Source: Methanospirillum hungatei (GTDB taxonomy: Archaea > Halobacteriota > Methanomicrobia > Methanomicrobiales > Methanospirillaceae). Taken from it: DNA of 6,745 nucleotides. Numbering within the stretch: position 1 is the stretch's first letter; the number at the start of each line of letters is the position of its first letter. Positions 1 through 5,793 of this stretch are shown here, piece after piece. A program made the translations under genes and the position numbers. The stretch lies in NCBI GenBank assembly GCA_003251955.1, contig QKDV01000140.1, forward strand, positions 1 to 6,745. Reading direction: 5' to 3'. The notes under the pieces were generated by a model that worked only from the letters and a program-made list of their open reading frames with translations, was not told the origin of the DNA and ran no database searches.

Positions 1-1160
1 GACAGAAGAACTCTGTGTGGTTCATCCTCTCCGGCACGTCCTGATTGAACGATTTTTTTGTATTTATGCAGGACCGCACGAGAAATTACAGACAGGAGAA
101 AGAGTTCAGCCACCTCACTCATACGTGGAATATCAATCAACACAACCTTGTCTGCCAGAAGGTCTTCAATGATTTCTGGAACTGATGAACTTGTTTTGTG
201 TAAAAATGCAGAGGAGATATCCACAAGAGTTTGGACCTGACGCTGTACAACACGTAGTGCGTCGGGATTTGCACTTCTGACACGCTGCGCGATATCCTGG
301 TGATCACCGATGTATGCAGTTGTTTTGACGTGAGAAGGAAGTGATTCCACATTCTCATTCATGAAGAAATCAACGATATCACTACCCGGGAACGGTGTGA
401 GAAGGTTCATGACTTCGCGTTCTGTAGGGAGGAGATCAAAAAGAAGGGTCAAGTCAGTGATATCCATGTCATCATGGCTGATCAGAAGCTGCTTCATATC
501 GAGTTCGGTTCTGATAACCTCATCCTGAATAGAATATACAGAGAGCCCAGTATCTGCATCGTGATGGTGAAGTAATCCCCGGCTCTCAAAATCAGAACTC
601 ATTCCTGCCGCATATTCTCCATGTGGATCAATGATGAGGAGACCAAACAGTCGTGCCGAGATTGCCGAGGCACAGAAGACCTTCATGAAGTTGCTTTTTC
701 CCATACCGGTCGTGGCAAAAACGCCCATATGTTGTGAGAGAACACGGGCAGGGATTCGTACAGGTAGTTCAGGAATTGGCCGTTGCCCGCTGACCACGAG
801 TCCCACCTCGATCTCACCCATAAACCGGTTCAGATATGTAATATCTTCAGGTGCAAGTGTCCTGACATGAGAATATCGTGTCGGCATAATCCTTGGCCGT
901 CTGAAGATTTCATCGACACCTATGCACCCAATCGGATAGGCTGTCATCACAAGCGAGGTATCGTCACCTGAGTCTCCAGTCACGGACTGTTCACCATGAC
1001 CGATTCCGGTTATCCGTGCAAAAAATCGTGCCCGATTCTGTTGATCATCAACAACCACAAGATCCCCAATACTCATAGGGGAGCCGGCAGATGTCCTGAA
1101 TATGTAATGAAGAACATTGTTGCCGACAAGCCTGTTATCCAGCATCCTGCCACCGGTCAT
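1..1160 (-). CDS. HerA-like DUF87 ATPase with HAS-barrel N-terminus (C-terminal part missing)
   Basis: The minus frame is open without a stop from the ATG at 1160 to the left edge, giving 386 residues. Residues about 5-110 look like the HAS-barrel domain of HerA/FtsK-type hexameric translocases. The ATPase core then begins: Walker A is ATTGMGKSN with its lysine at residue 155, followed by the HerA-type motif IDPHGEY at residues 177-183. The last visible residues (PHRVLL) lead into where the Walker B strand (VEEAH type) should be, just outside the window. HerA enzymes pump DNA and work with NurA nuclease, often near Mre11/Rad50 in end resection; the partner genes, if present, would lie off the left edge. 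Family assignment is firm, but HerA proper versus a HerA-like paralogue is open. Start choice: the in-frame stop upstream is at 1203-1205. ATG 1160 has no clear ribosome site, whereas the second ATG at 1145 has GGTGG a few bases before it, so translation may begin there. Confidence 0.88.
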   Translation of the reverse strand, partial: MTGGRMLDNRLVGNNVLHYIFRTSAGSPMSIGDLVVVDDQQNRARFFARITGIGHGEQSVTGDSGDDTSLVMTAYPIGCIGVDEIFRRPRIMPTRYSHVRTLAPEDITYLNRFMGEIEVGLVVSGQRPIPELPVRIPARVLSQHMGVFATTGMGKSNFMKVFCASAISARLFGLLIIDPHGEYAAGMSSDFESRGLLHHHDADTGLSVYSIQDEVIRTELDMKQLLISHDDMDITDLTLLFDLLPTEREVMNLLTPFPGSDIVDFFMNENVESLPSHVKTTAYIGDHQDIAQRVRSANPDALRVVQRQVQTLVDISSAFLHKTSSSVPEIIEDLLADKVVLIDIPRMSEVAELFLLSVISRAVLHKYKKIVQSGRAGEDEPHRVLL

Positions 1161-1284
1161 ATGATACTGAGATAGAGTCGCCCTGATAAGAGCATATGGA
1201 TTCTATCCTAAGAAGAGAACAGATAGATATCAACACCCATCAAAATACATATCCACGTGAGGGGGCTGTCGCCCGAATACTACC
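1161..1284. promoter_or_regulatory. Divergent promoter region between the HerA-like gene and the SepCysS operon
   Basis: This 124-bp gap must carry promoters for both directions. On the plus strand an AT-rich TATA-like stretch, AAAATACATAT, lies at 1242-1252. A start site about 25 bases downstream would leave only a short leader before the ATG at 1285, which fits the absence of a ribosome binding site there. Just after it are a CACGTG palindrome (1254-1259) and a short GC hairpin (GGGC at 1263-1266, GCCC at 1271-1274). No TATA box is obvious for the minus direction. Assignment is by inspection only. Confidence 0.35.
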
Positions 1285-1467
1285 ATGTCTAGAAGAGCAG
1301 CAGAAGCAGTATTTCAGGGGTTGTTCCTGCTTTGTGAGATAAGAGGAATGCTTCGGGAGACCGCCCCACTCCATTCGTTATCGACAGAGCAGAAGGTTAA
1401 GACAACAAAAACTCTCGAAAAACTTGAGAAACAGATCAGTATTCTAAAAGAGGAACTGGTATCATGA
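1285..1467 (+). CDS. 60-residue SepCysE N-terminal-like protein coupled to SepCysS
   Basis: A small protein whose stop codon overlaps the start of pscS in an ATGA (1464-1467), so the two are translationally coupled. Visible structure: an amphipathic helix at residues 5-25 (AEAVFQGLFLLCEIRGMLR), a PLHSL turn at 28-32, an EQKVK segment, and a strongly charged predicted coiled coil at about 41-58. In class I methanogens SepCysE is a scaffold joining SepRS to SepCysS. Survey work on SepRS/SepCysS (recalled, not searched) reported C-terminally truncated SepCysE homologues fused to or genetically coupled with SepCysS. This ORF matches that in position, size and helical character. Inferred role: tethering SepCysS to SepRS so that Sep-tRNA(Cys) is channelled. 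There is no good ribosome site before ATG 1285, which suggests a nearly leaderless transcript. An internal ATG at 1348 follows AGAGGA directly but would remove the first helix. That it is a real gene is likely; the SepCysE relation is from pattern and context. Confidence 0.7.
   Translation: MSRRAAEAVFQGLFLLCEIRGMLRETAPLHSLSTEQKVKTTKTLEKLEKQISILKEELVS
1450..1454 (+). promoter_or_regulatory. Ribosome binding site for SepCysS
   Basis: GAGGA lies inside the last codons of the preceding 60-residue gene, 9 bases before the ATG at 1464. It supports that ATG as the SepCysS start and the coupled reading of the two genes. Confidence 0.45.
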
Positions 1468-2648
1468 ACTGCGGGGAAGGAATTGATACAAGACTTGTTG
1501 AGGAACTCTTCATCAACCTTGATCCCATTCAGGCAGGTGGACGGCTGACTGTTGATGCCATGAAAGCCGTCCTCGCATATGGAGACGGATACTCGGTATG
1601 CGATAACTGTGAGAAACCTTTCAGGCTCGATTGTATCAAAAAGCCACCGCTTGCCAAGTTTCACGAGGACTTGGCTGAATTTGTCAACATGGACGTTGCC
1701 AGACTGGTTCCCGGGGCCAGGCGTGGATTTCAGGCAGTTGCAGATACTGTTGTGAACAAAGGAGACCCGGTACTCCTGACTGCTTTCTCTCATTATACCG
1801 AATTTCTCTCTGTTGAGCAGACAGGAGGTATACCTCATGAGGTACCACCGGACGAAAAACAGATCATCACAGCCGATGCAGTGGCTGCCCGAATCGAGGA
1901 TGTCACCCGGTTAGAAGGGAAGCCACCGGTTCTCTTGTTTGTTGAAGAGGTTGATTACCAGTATGGCAACCTGCATCCGGTGCAGGAGATTGCCAGGGTG
2001 GCTCACCAGTATGATGTGCCAGTTCTATGTAATGGTGCATACACAGTAGGGATCATGCCAGTGGATGGGAAGAAGGCTGGGGCTGACTTCCTCGTGGGTT
2101 CAGGCCACAAGAGCATGGCAGCACCGGCGCCTTCGGGTATGCTTGCCACAACTTCAGAATATGCTGATACACTTTTCAGAACCACGAAGGCAAAAGGAGA
2201 CATCACTGGCAGAACCTTCGGGGTGAAGGAGGTAGAAATGATGGGATGCACACTGATGGGTGTAACTTCTGTCGGTATGATGGCCTCATTCCCTCATGTG
2301 AAAGAAAGGGTGAAGCAATATGATCAACACCTGATGAGGTGTAACAAGATCGTAGATACCCTCTGTTCGATCGATGGAACCCGGGTTATGAGTGAGTACC
2401 CAAGAAAGCATCCTCTTACCAGGATGAACACAACCGATTCCTTTGACAAGGTTGCCAAGACCCACAAGAAAAAAGGGTTCTTCCTGATCAGTGCCCTTCG
2501 TGAGAGGGGTATAACCGGGATCATTGCAGGGTCGACAAAGGTCTGGAAGTTCAACCCATATGGTCTCACAGACGGGCAGGCACAATATGTCGGAGATATG
2601 TTTGTAGAGATTGCAAAAGAGGCGGGCCTGGAGGTGGCAGATACCTGA
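1464..2648 (+). CDS. pscS: O-phosphoseryl-tRNA:Cys-tRNA synthase (SepCysS)
   Basis: A PLP-dependent, cytoplasmic enzyme that converts phosphoseryl-tRNA(Cys), made by SepRS, into Cys-tRNA(Cys) (EC 2.5.1.73), the tRNA-dependent cysteine route of methanogens. At 394 residues it has the usual length. Signatures in order: DPIQAGGRLT at 20-29; GDGYSVCDNC with Cys46 and Cys49; a further Cys57; VDYQYGNL at 163-170; NGAYTVG at 190-196; the Schiff-base lysine in GSGHKS (Lys216); MMGCT with Cys262; and SFPHVKER. Cys46, Cys49 and Cys262 align with the three essential cysteines of the Archaeoglobus fulgidus (39, 42, 247) and Methanocaldococcus (64, 67, 272) enzymes, thought to carry persulfide or an Fe-S cluster. 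The distance from Lys216 to Cys262 is 8 residues longer than in A. fulgidus, pointing to an insertion around residues 242-254. The gene overlaps the upstream 60-residue ORF by 4 bases and is convergent with thiI. Confidence 0.96.
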   Translation: MNCGEGIDTRLVEELFINLDPIQAGGRLTVDAMKAVLAYGDGYSVCDNCEKPFRLDCIKKPPLAKFHEDLAEFVNMDVARLVPGARRGFQAVADTVVNKGDPVLLTAFSHYTEFLSVEQTGGIPHEVPPDEKQIITADAVAARIEDVTRLEGKPPVLLFVEEVDYQYGNLHPVQEIARVAHQYDVPVLCNGAYTVGIMPVDGKKAGADFLVGSGHKSMAAPAPSGMLATTSEYADTLFRTTKAKGDITGRTFGVKEVEMMGCTLMGVTSVGMMASFPHVKERVKQYDQHLMRCNKIVDTLCSIDGTRVMSEYPRKHPLTRMNTTDSFDKVAKTHKKKGFFLISALRERGITGIIAGSTKVWKFNPYGLTDGQAQYVGDMFVEIAKEAGLEVADT

Positions 2649-2668
2649 ATCTTGCTTAACCAGGCAAT

Positions 2669-2694
2669 CTATTTTTCAGAATCTTTCTCTTCGT
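2669..2694 (+). terminator. Possible T-rich termination region for the SepCysS operon
   Basis: A pyrimidine-rich stretch (CTATTTTTC, then CTTTCTCTTC) begins 20 bases after the pscS stop, inside the 3' end of the convergent thiI gene. Archaeal RNA polymerase stops at T-rich tracts without needing a hairpin. The call is tentative because the stretch also encodes the Lys/Glu-rich ThiI tail. Confidence 0.25.
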
Positions 2695-3877
2695 TATTTA
2701 TTATCCCGTTTAGTACGGTGACTTTTTTAACTAAATTGATTAAAGCGTGATTACCCATTTCTATTCCCAACCTCTCTTCCAATTCTTGTATGACCAACTG
2801 ATCTGCTGCTGTTGCAGGTTTTGGCGGGACTACCCTGCATGAGGTATCACCAGGTTCATTAGTATAAGACCCTATCTTCCGGGCAAGAGAGATGATCTCC
2901 TCTTTGTCATATCCGATAAGCGGACGGAGGATAGGAATGGTGACTGATGAAGAGATTGTGACAATATTCTGCAATGTCTGGGTTGCCACCTGACCAAGGT
3001 TGTCACCGGTAACAATTGCATGAAACTTCTGTTTTTCTGCATATGCTTCAGCGATCGTAAGCATACCTCGTTTGCACAAAACACACCGGTATCGTGGTTC
3101 ACACTCATTCATGAGAAGATCAAAAAACGGCTGCGCATGGACAATATTCAGTGAAAGACGGATTCCCGGCACCCATGATGAGAGTGCAGCCAGGTTACGT
3201 AGAACATTATTGAGACAGTCAGAACCTGCCCAGATCCCGGTGTCGATATAGAGAAAATGTACCTTCACACCACGCTTCATCATCATCCAGGATGCAACCG
3301 GAGAATCAATCCCTGCAGATAGAAGAGATAGGACAGAACCCTGGGTACCATAAGGCAGGCCCCCAGGCCCGGGTATCCGGAGGTCATAGGCTATTCCCCC
3401 CTCTTTCCGGGCTTCAAGGTAGATTTCATATTCAGGATGGGTGAGGTCTACTCTGGCTCCTGGGACTACGTCAAGTACTGCTCCACCTGCTTCAGCACCG
3501 AGCTGTTGGCTTGTAAAACCTGGTACCTGATCACGCCTCGCCCTGATGGCAAAACTCATACCGGGTTTCAGGTTCAAAGATGCAAGTTCCCCAGCTGCGT
3601 TACAGAGAGCAGGGAGTGATGGTTCAGTCAGAATAGCAGGGGCAATGTCCACGACTCCAAAGATATGACTAAGTAGAGGAATCAACGCTTCAGGTGTTTC
3701 AGAACGGACCAGAATCCGACTTCTATTGTCCTCAATGGTATATTCAATCTCATGACTGGTTAGTGCAGACTTGATATTGCTAATGAGTACCTTCATGAAC
3801 TGTCGCCGCACCGGCTCACTCTTCAGAAATAGTTCACCGAAGCGGATCATAACGGCGCCAGGTTTTTTATTCTCCAT
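2669..3877 (-). CDS. thiI: tRNA 4-thiouridine synthetase ThiI (archaeal, no rhodanese domain)
   Basis: ThiI adenylates U8 of tRNA and replaces its oxygen with sulfur to give s4U (EC 2.8.1.4). From the ATG at 3877 the protein has 402 residues. Order: an N-terminal ferredoxin-like region with MIRFGELFLKS (10-20), a THUMP domain to about 165, then the PP-loop ATPase with SAGIDSP at 187-193. There is no C-terminal rhodanese domain, as usual in archaea. Instead it has CVLC (Cys265, Cys268) and Cys347 in DTSCRVVPP, at nearly the same numbers as the cysteines recalled to bind a [3Fe-4S] cluster in Methanococcus maripaludis ThiI (265, 268, 348). That agreement favours the 3877 start. The frame is open to 3982, but the extra 35 residues do not look like ThiI and would run almost into the divergent gene; ATG 3892 remains possible. 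No clear ribosome site precedes either ATG. The stop is 20 bp from that of pscS. Confidence 0.95.
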   Translation of the reverse strand: MENKKPGAVMIRFGELFLKSEPVRRQFMKVLISNIKSALTSHEIEYTIEDNRSRILVRSETPEALIPLLSHIFGVVDIAPAILTEPSLPALCNAAGELASLNLKPGMSFAIRARRDQVPGFTSQQLGAEAGGAVLDVVPGARVDLTHPEYEIYLEARKEGGIAYDLRIPGPGGLPYGTQGSVLSLLSAGIDSPVASWMMMKRGVKVHFLYIDTGIWAGSDCLNNVLRNLAALSSWVPGIRLSLNIVHAQPFFDLLMNECEPRYRCVLCKRGMLTIAEAYAEKQKFHAIVTGDNLGQVATQTLQNIVTISSSVTIPILRPLIGYDKEEIISLARKIGSYTNEPGDTSCRVVPPKPATAADQLVIQELEERLGIEMGNHALINLVKKVTVLNGIINNEEKDSEK

Positions 3878-3892
3878 TGGATGCTCATACAT

Positions 3893-4003
3893 TAGCGCTG
3901 CGGGTGAAAGGTGCTTCGTACCATGAAAAGGATAATAATCCCAAAGGTAAAGAAGATGGTCAGATCTTTGGAACAGGAACAAAGACTATACGATCAGACA
4001 GTT
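3893..4003. promoter_or_regulatory. Divergent promoter region thiI / DUF2150-like gene
   Basis: The centre holds the near-palindrome GGATAATAATCC at 3930-3941 (arms GGAT and ATCC). Read on the minus strand (TTATTAT) it could be the thiI TATA element: a start about 25 bases on would fall near 3905, just before the ATGs at 3892 and 3877. Read on the plus strand it would give a leader of roughly 50 bases for the gene at 4015, which has a ribosome site. A second weak TATA-like stretch, ACTATACG, lies at 3985-3992 but is too close to 4015 to serve alone. Confidence 0.3.
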
Positions 4004-4008
4004 AGGTG
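4004..4008 (+). promoter_or_regulatory. Ribosome binding site deciding the start at 4015
   Basis: AGGTG sits 6 bases before the ATG at 4015 and matches the archaeal 16S tail complement (GGTGA). It overlaps an in-frame GTG at 4006, so the ATG is the better start than that GTG. Confidence 0.6.
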
Positions 4009-4014
4009 TACGTA

Positions 4015-4656
4015 ATGGCTCCAAAAAAGAAGAAGGACGCTGCCTCTGCTCAGGATGAAGCGCCGCTGAAGCTCTTTTATATATTCTACAGCCAGGAGCG
4101 CTGGGAGAATTGGATCAAAGCACTCAGCGAGGCCGATTTCGAGGGAGGCACTGACGACGAGGATATGCCTGAAGGGTTCCAGATGCTCTCCAGTTTTAAT
4201 CAGGATATATGTATCGAGGTATTAAAGATCATCAAACTCTTCCAAAACAACCGTTTTTCAAAAGAAGAAACACTCCAACGGATCAGTGACGTGGAACAGA
4301 TCGTACTGAACCAGTCAGTTGAAGGTGATCTCGAAGAGGTTATTGCATCGCTCCAGTTTTCAATGCTCGTGCTCTTTGCAGCATCAAAGAAATTCCTGGA
4401 AGGCGGATTTGATGAGGATATCAAAGCGCTAATCAAGAAGGGGAAGTCAATTGACGAAGAGCAGATGGAGGAGATTCTTGATGTGGCTGCTACCATCGGT
4501 GCAAATGTGATAAATGGGAAATCATGCTGCGGCCGTTATATCAAGGAGAGTGATGATCCCGGCATGTTTGACGAGTGGCTGATCGAGGTTGAGACGATCA
4601 ATGAGGCACTTGCAACCCTGAAAAACTTTGACGAGGAAGCAGGCGAAACTTCGTGA
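4015..4656 (+). CDS. Conserved archaeal protein of unknown function, DUF2150-like
   Basis: From the ATG at 4015, chosen for its AGGTG site, the product has 213 residues. It is soluble, acidic and largely helical, with no signal peptide or membrane segment. After a basic start (PKKKK at 3-7) comes the conserved-looking core: FYSQERWENWIKAL at 24-37, an acidic turn (DDEDMPEGF at 47-55), a helical block at 58-125, an acidic helix near 145-160, and ANVINGKSCCGRY at 163-175 with paired cysteines 171-172. The sequence resembles, from memory, the DUF2150 family of euryarchaeal methanogens, whose function is unknown. The stop overlaps the next start (GTGA), so the two are coupled and probably act together. 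I cannot assign a reaction. Confidence 0.8.
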   Translation: MAPKKKKDAASAQDEAPLKLFYIFYSQERWENWIKALSEADFEGGTDDEDMPEGFQMLSSFNQDICIEVLKIIKLFQNNRFSKEETLQRISDVEQIVLNQSVEGDLEEVIASLQFSMLVLFAASKKFLEGGFDEDIKALIKKGKSIDEEQMEEILDVAATIGANVINGKSCCGRYIKESDDPGMFDEWLIEVETINEALATLKNFDEEAGETS

Positions 4657-5120
4657 TTGCGGCACGGGCACGACTAAGGTATCACAGGCAACTCGGGCGA
4701 CTGGCAGGATACCGGTTGCCCGAAGGAGCTTTTCATGGTGCGGTGATCGAGACATTATTCTCAATCCCGTACGATGCTTTTGATCGGCCCACCCGTGAAC
4801 AAATTGTGGCCTTTATTAAGGCTTTTGTAAACTGCAAGTGCAGGGAGAGTCCAAACTGTGGTTGCCCGGAGCGCAAGTTTGCTATCGAGATAATTGAACT
4901 TAGGGAATCCGGACTTGATCACCGACAGATCAGTGAATATCTTCTTGATGAGTATGGGATAGAGATCTATGCTGCCGATATCCTTAGTTATCTTGAAGAA
5001 TCAGTTCATCTGCTTGAAGCAATCCGGGATGTTGCTGAGCAGACAGCGGTTCGGCGGGTTCAAATCAGAACCGAGGATCATATTGAAGCAATAGAAAAAG
5101 GGATTCCGGTTTCAGATTAA
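4653..5120 (+). CDS. Small Cys-cluster protein resembling the C-terminal region of DUF5814 helicases
   Basis: A 155-residue protein starting at GTG 4653, which overlaps the previous stop (GTGA); there is no suitable ATG nearby and no well-placed ribosome site, so it relies on coupling. Residues 1-60 are basic then helical, with a REQIVAFIKAFV helix. A cluster CKCRESPNCGC gives Cys61, 63, 69 and 71 (C-x-C-x5-C-x-C), a probable metal site. Then come ERKFAIEIIELRESGLDH, a DEYGIEIYAADILSYLEE segment and a final LLEAIRDVAE helix. From memory, this order (Cys cluster, PERKF, a short repeat-like helix pair, DEY...Y..D.LS.L, LEA) is also found near the C-terminus of archaeal Ski2-type helicases annotated DUF5814. 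Here it stands alone, without helicase motifs. Likely a nucleic-acid-associated accessory protein, by inference only; it may work with the DUF2150-like protein encoded just before it. Confidence 0.8.
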   Translation: MIAARARLRYHRQLGRLAGYRLPEGAFHGAVIETLFSIPYDAFDRPTREQIVAFIKAFVNCKCRESPNCGCPERKFAIEIIELRESGLDHRQISEYLLDEYGIEIYAADILSYLEESVHLLEAIRDVAEQTAVRRVQIRTEDHIEAIEKGIPVSD

Positions 5121-5136
5121 AATTACAAAAAAAATA
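5117..5136 (-). terminator. Poly-T terminator after the TPR gene
   Basis: Eight A residues at 5127-5134 read as T8 on the minus strand, immediately after the TPR stop at 5137-5139. This fits an archaeal intrinsic terminator. On the opposite strand a CTCTTTTTCTT run at 5141-5151 could stop the plus-strand operon, making the 16-bp gap a two-way terminator. Confidence 0.5.
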
Positions 5137-5535
5137 TTATCTCTTTTTCTTGTCCATCGCCTGCTGTTTGACAAGGTTTCTGATCCGCTCTGCTGTACTT
5201 CCTTTGAAGTCCGTAAGATCTTTCTCCTGAACAGTAGCGACTTCTGATCCTGTCACTGCGATTGCATCAGCAAGCACATGATCCAATTTCTTTGCACGTT
5301 CCCAGCATTCATATGCTTCTTCATTTCTTCCAAGACCACCGGAGAGGGTGATCGCCTTGAATGCCCAAAGGTCGGGGTTTGACGGATATATGGCAAGAGC
5401 CTGATCATACCGTTCCACTGCCTCTTCATATTTACCCTGATACGAGAGTTGATCAGCCTCAAGCGCCAGCGCATCTGCCTTATTGAGGAGTTCATCCCGT
5501 TTGCTCAGGAGCTTTTTGGTGGTATTTTCAGCCAT
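5137..5535 (-). CDS. Small TPR-repeat protein
   Basis: A 132-residue cytoplasmic protein with no signal peptide. Two tetratricopeptide repeats can be read: one at about 21-54 (core LSYQGKYEEAVERYDQAL then IYPSNP) and a second, degenerate by a short insertion (SGGLGR), at 55-88 (ending EEAYECWERAKKLD). The flanks are charged helices and the tail is KKKR. TPR pairs bind other proteins, so an adaptor role is likely, but the partner is unknown. The start at ATG 5535 is well supported by AGGTGA four bases upstream. It is a single-gene unit, convergent with the operon to its left and divergent from the unknown gene at 5794. Such short TPR proteins are common in methanogens and the name says little about function. 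Confidence 0.85.
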   Translation of the reverse strand: MAENTTKKLLSKRDELLNKADALALEADQLSYQGKYEEAVERYDQALAIYPSNPDLWAFKAITLSGGLGRNEEAYECWERAKKLDHVLADAIAVTGSEVATVQEKDLTDFKGSTAERIRNLVKQQAMDKKKR

Positions 5536-5539
5536 CAGT

Positions 5540-5545
5540 TCACCT
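5540..5545 (-). promoter_or_regulatory. Strong ribosome binding site for the TPR gene
   Basis: On the minus strand AGGTGA stands 4 bases before the ATG at 5535, close to a full match to the archaeal anti-Shine-Dalgarno partner. Confidence 0.65.
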
Positions 5546-5601
5546 GATTCGCGTATATGATACTTGTCCCAGGAGTATTTAGAATATAGGGAGTGAGATT
5601 A

Positions 5602-5613
5602 TACTTATAAAAT
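5602..5613 (-). promoter_or_regulatory. Probable TATA box for the TPR gene
   Basis: Minus-strand TTTATAAG (plus 5604-5611) is close to the archaeal TATA consensus. A start about 25 bases on gives a leader of some 45 bases that contains the AGGTGA site. Confidence 0.4.
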
Positions 5614-5749
5614 CGTGGAATTCTGTGAGATATATCGCTTAAAAGTTAAATTAAATTCTGTTTGGGGGGGAGTTTTGGCGATGCAGATATATTTTGGGAT
5701 TTTTATCACTCAGAGGAAACCATCTCAATAGGGGTGAATGAAACTAAAA
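5614..5749. other. AT-rich intergenic stretch without a recognisable gene
   Basis: Between the TPR promoter and the promoter of the gene at 5794 lies AT-rich DNA interrupted by a run of seven G at 5664-5670. AATTCTGT occurs twice, at 5619-5626 and 5654-5661. No tRNA, no convincing hairpin and no credible ORF are seen; the short ATG frames at 5681 and 5738 look random. Confidence 0.4.
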
Positions 5750-5766
5750 GAAATTCATATAAATAA
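5750..5766 (+). promoter_or_regulatory. TATA box for the gene at 5794
   Basis: ATATAAAT at 5757-5764, preceded by purine-rich AAAGAAA-like DNA that could act as a BRE, is the best TATA match in the window. A start about 25 bases downstream (near 5785) would leave a leader of around ten bases, in line with the lack of a ribosome site before ATG 5794. Confidence 0.5.
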
Positions 5767-5793
5767 TAGCATTGTCAAGATCAATTTAAGCTC

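Noticed and set aside
631..971. Two overlapping plus-strand frames (631-870 and 783-971)
   Set aside because: Both are antisense to the Walker A and HAS-barrel coding region of the HerA-like gene.
1263..1274. GGGC/GCCC hairpin before the SepCysE-like gene, considered as a riboswitch or attenuator
   Set aside because: The stem is only four base pairs and the likely leader is too short to hold a regulatory RNA.
1314..1838. 174-residue minus-strand frame opposite the SepCysE-like gene and pscS
   Set aside because: It lies wholly against two well-supported genes, and its composition (Cys/Ser/Ile-rich, no motif) is that of an antisense shadow.
2003..2585. Three minus-strand frames of 81-99 residues inside pscS
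   Set aside because: They are shadows of the SepCysS coding sequence, with no motifs or start signals of their own.
3878..3982. 35-residue N-terminal extension of ThiI (start at 3982)
   Set aside because: The extra residues are not ThiI-like and leave only a few bases before the divergent gene. The cysteine numbering fits the start at 3877.
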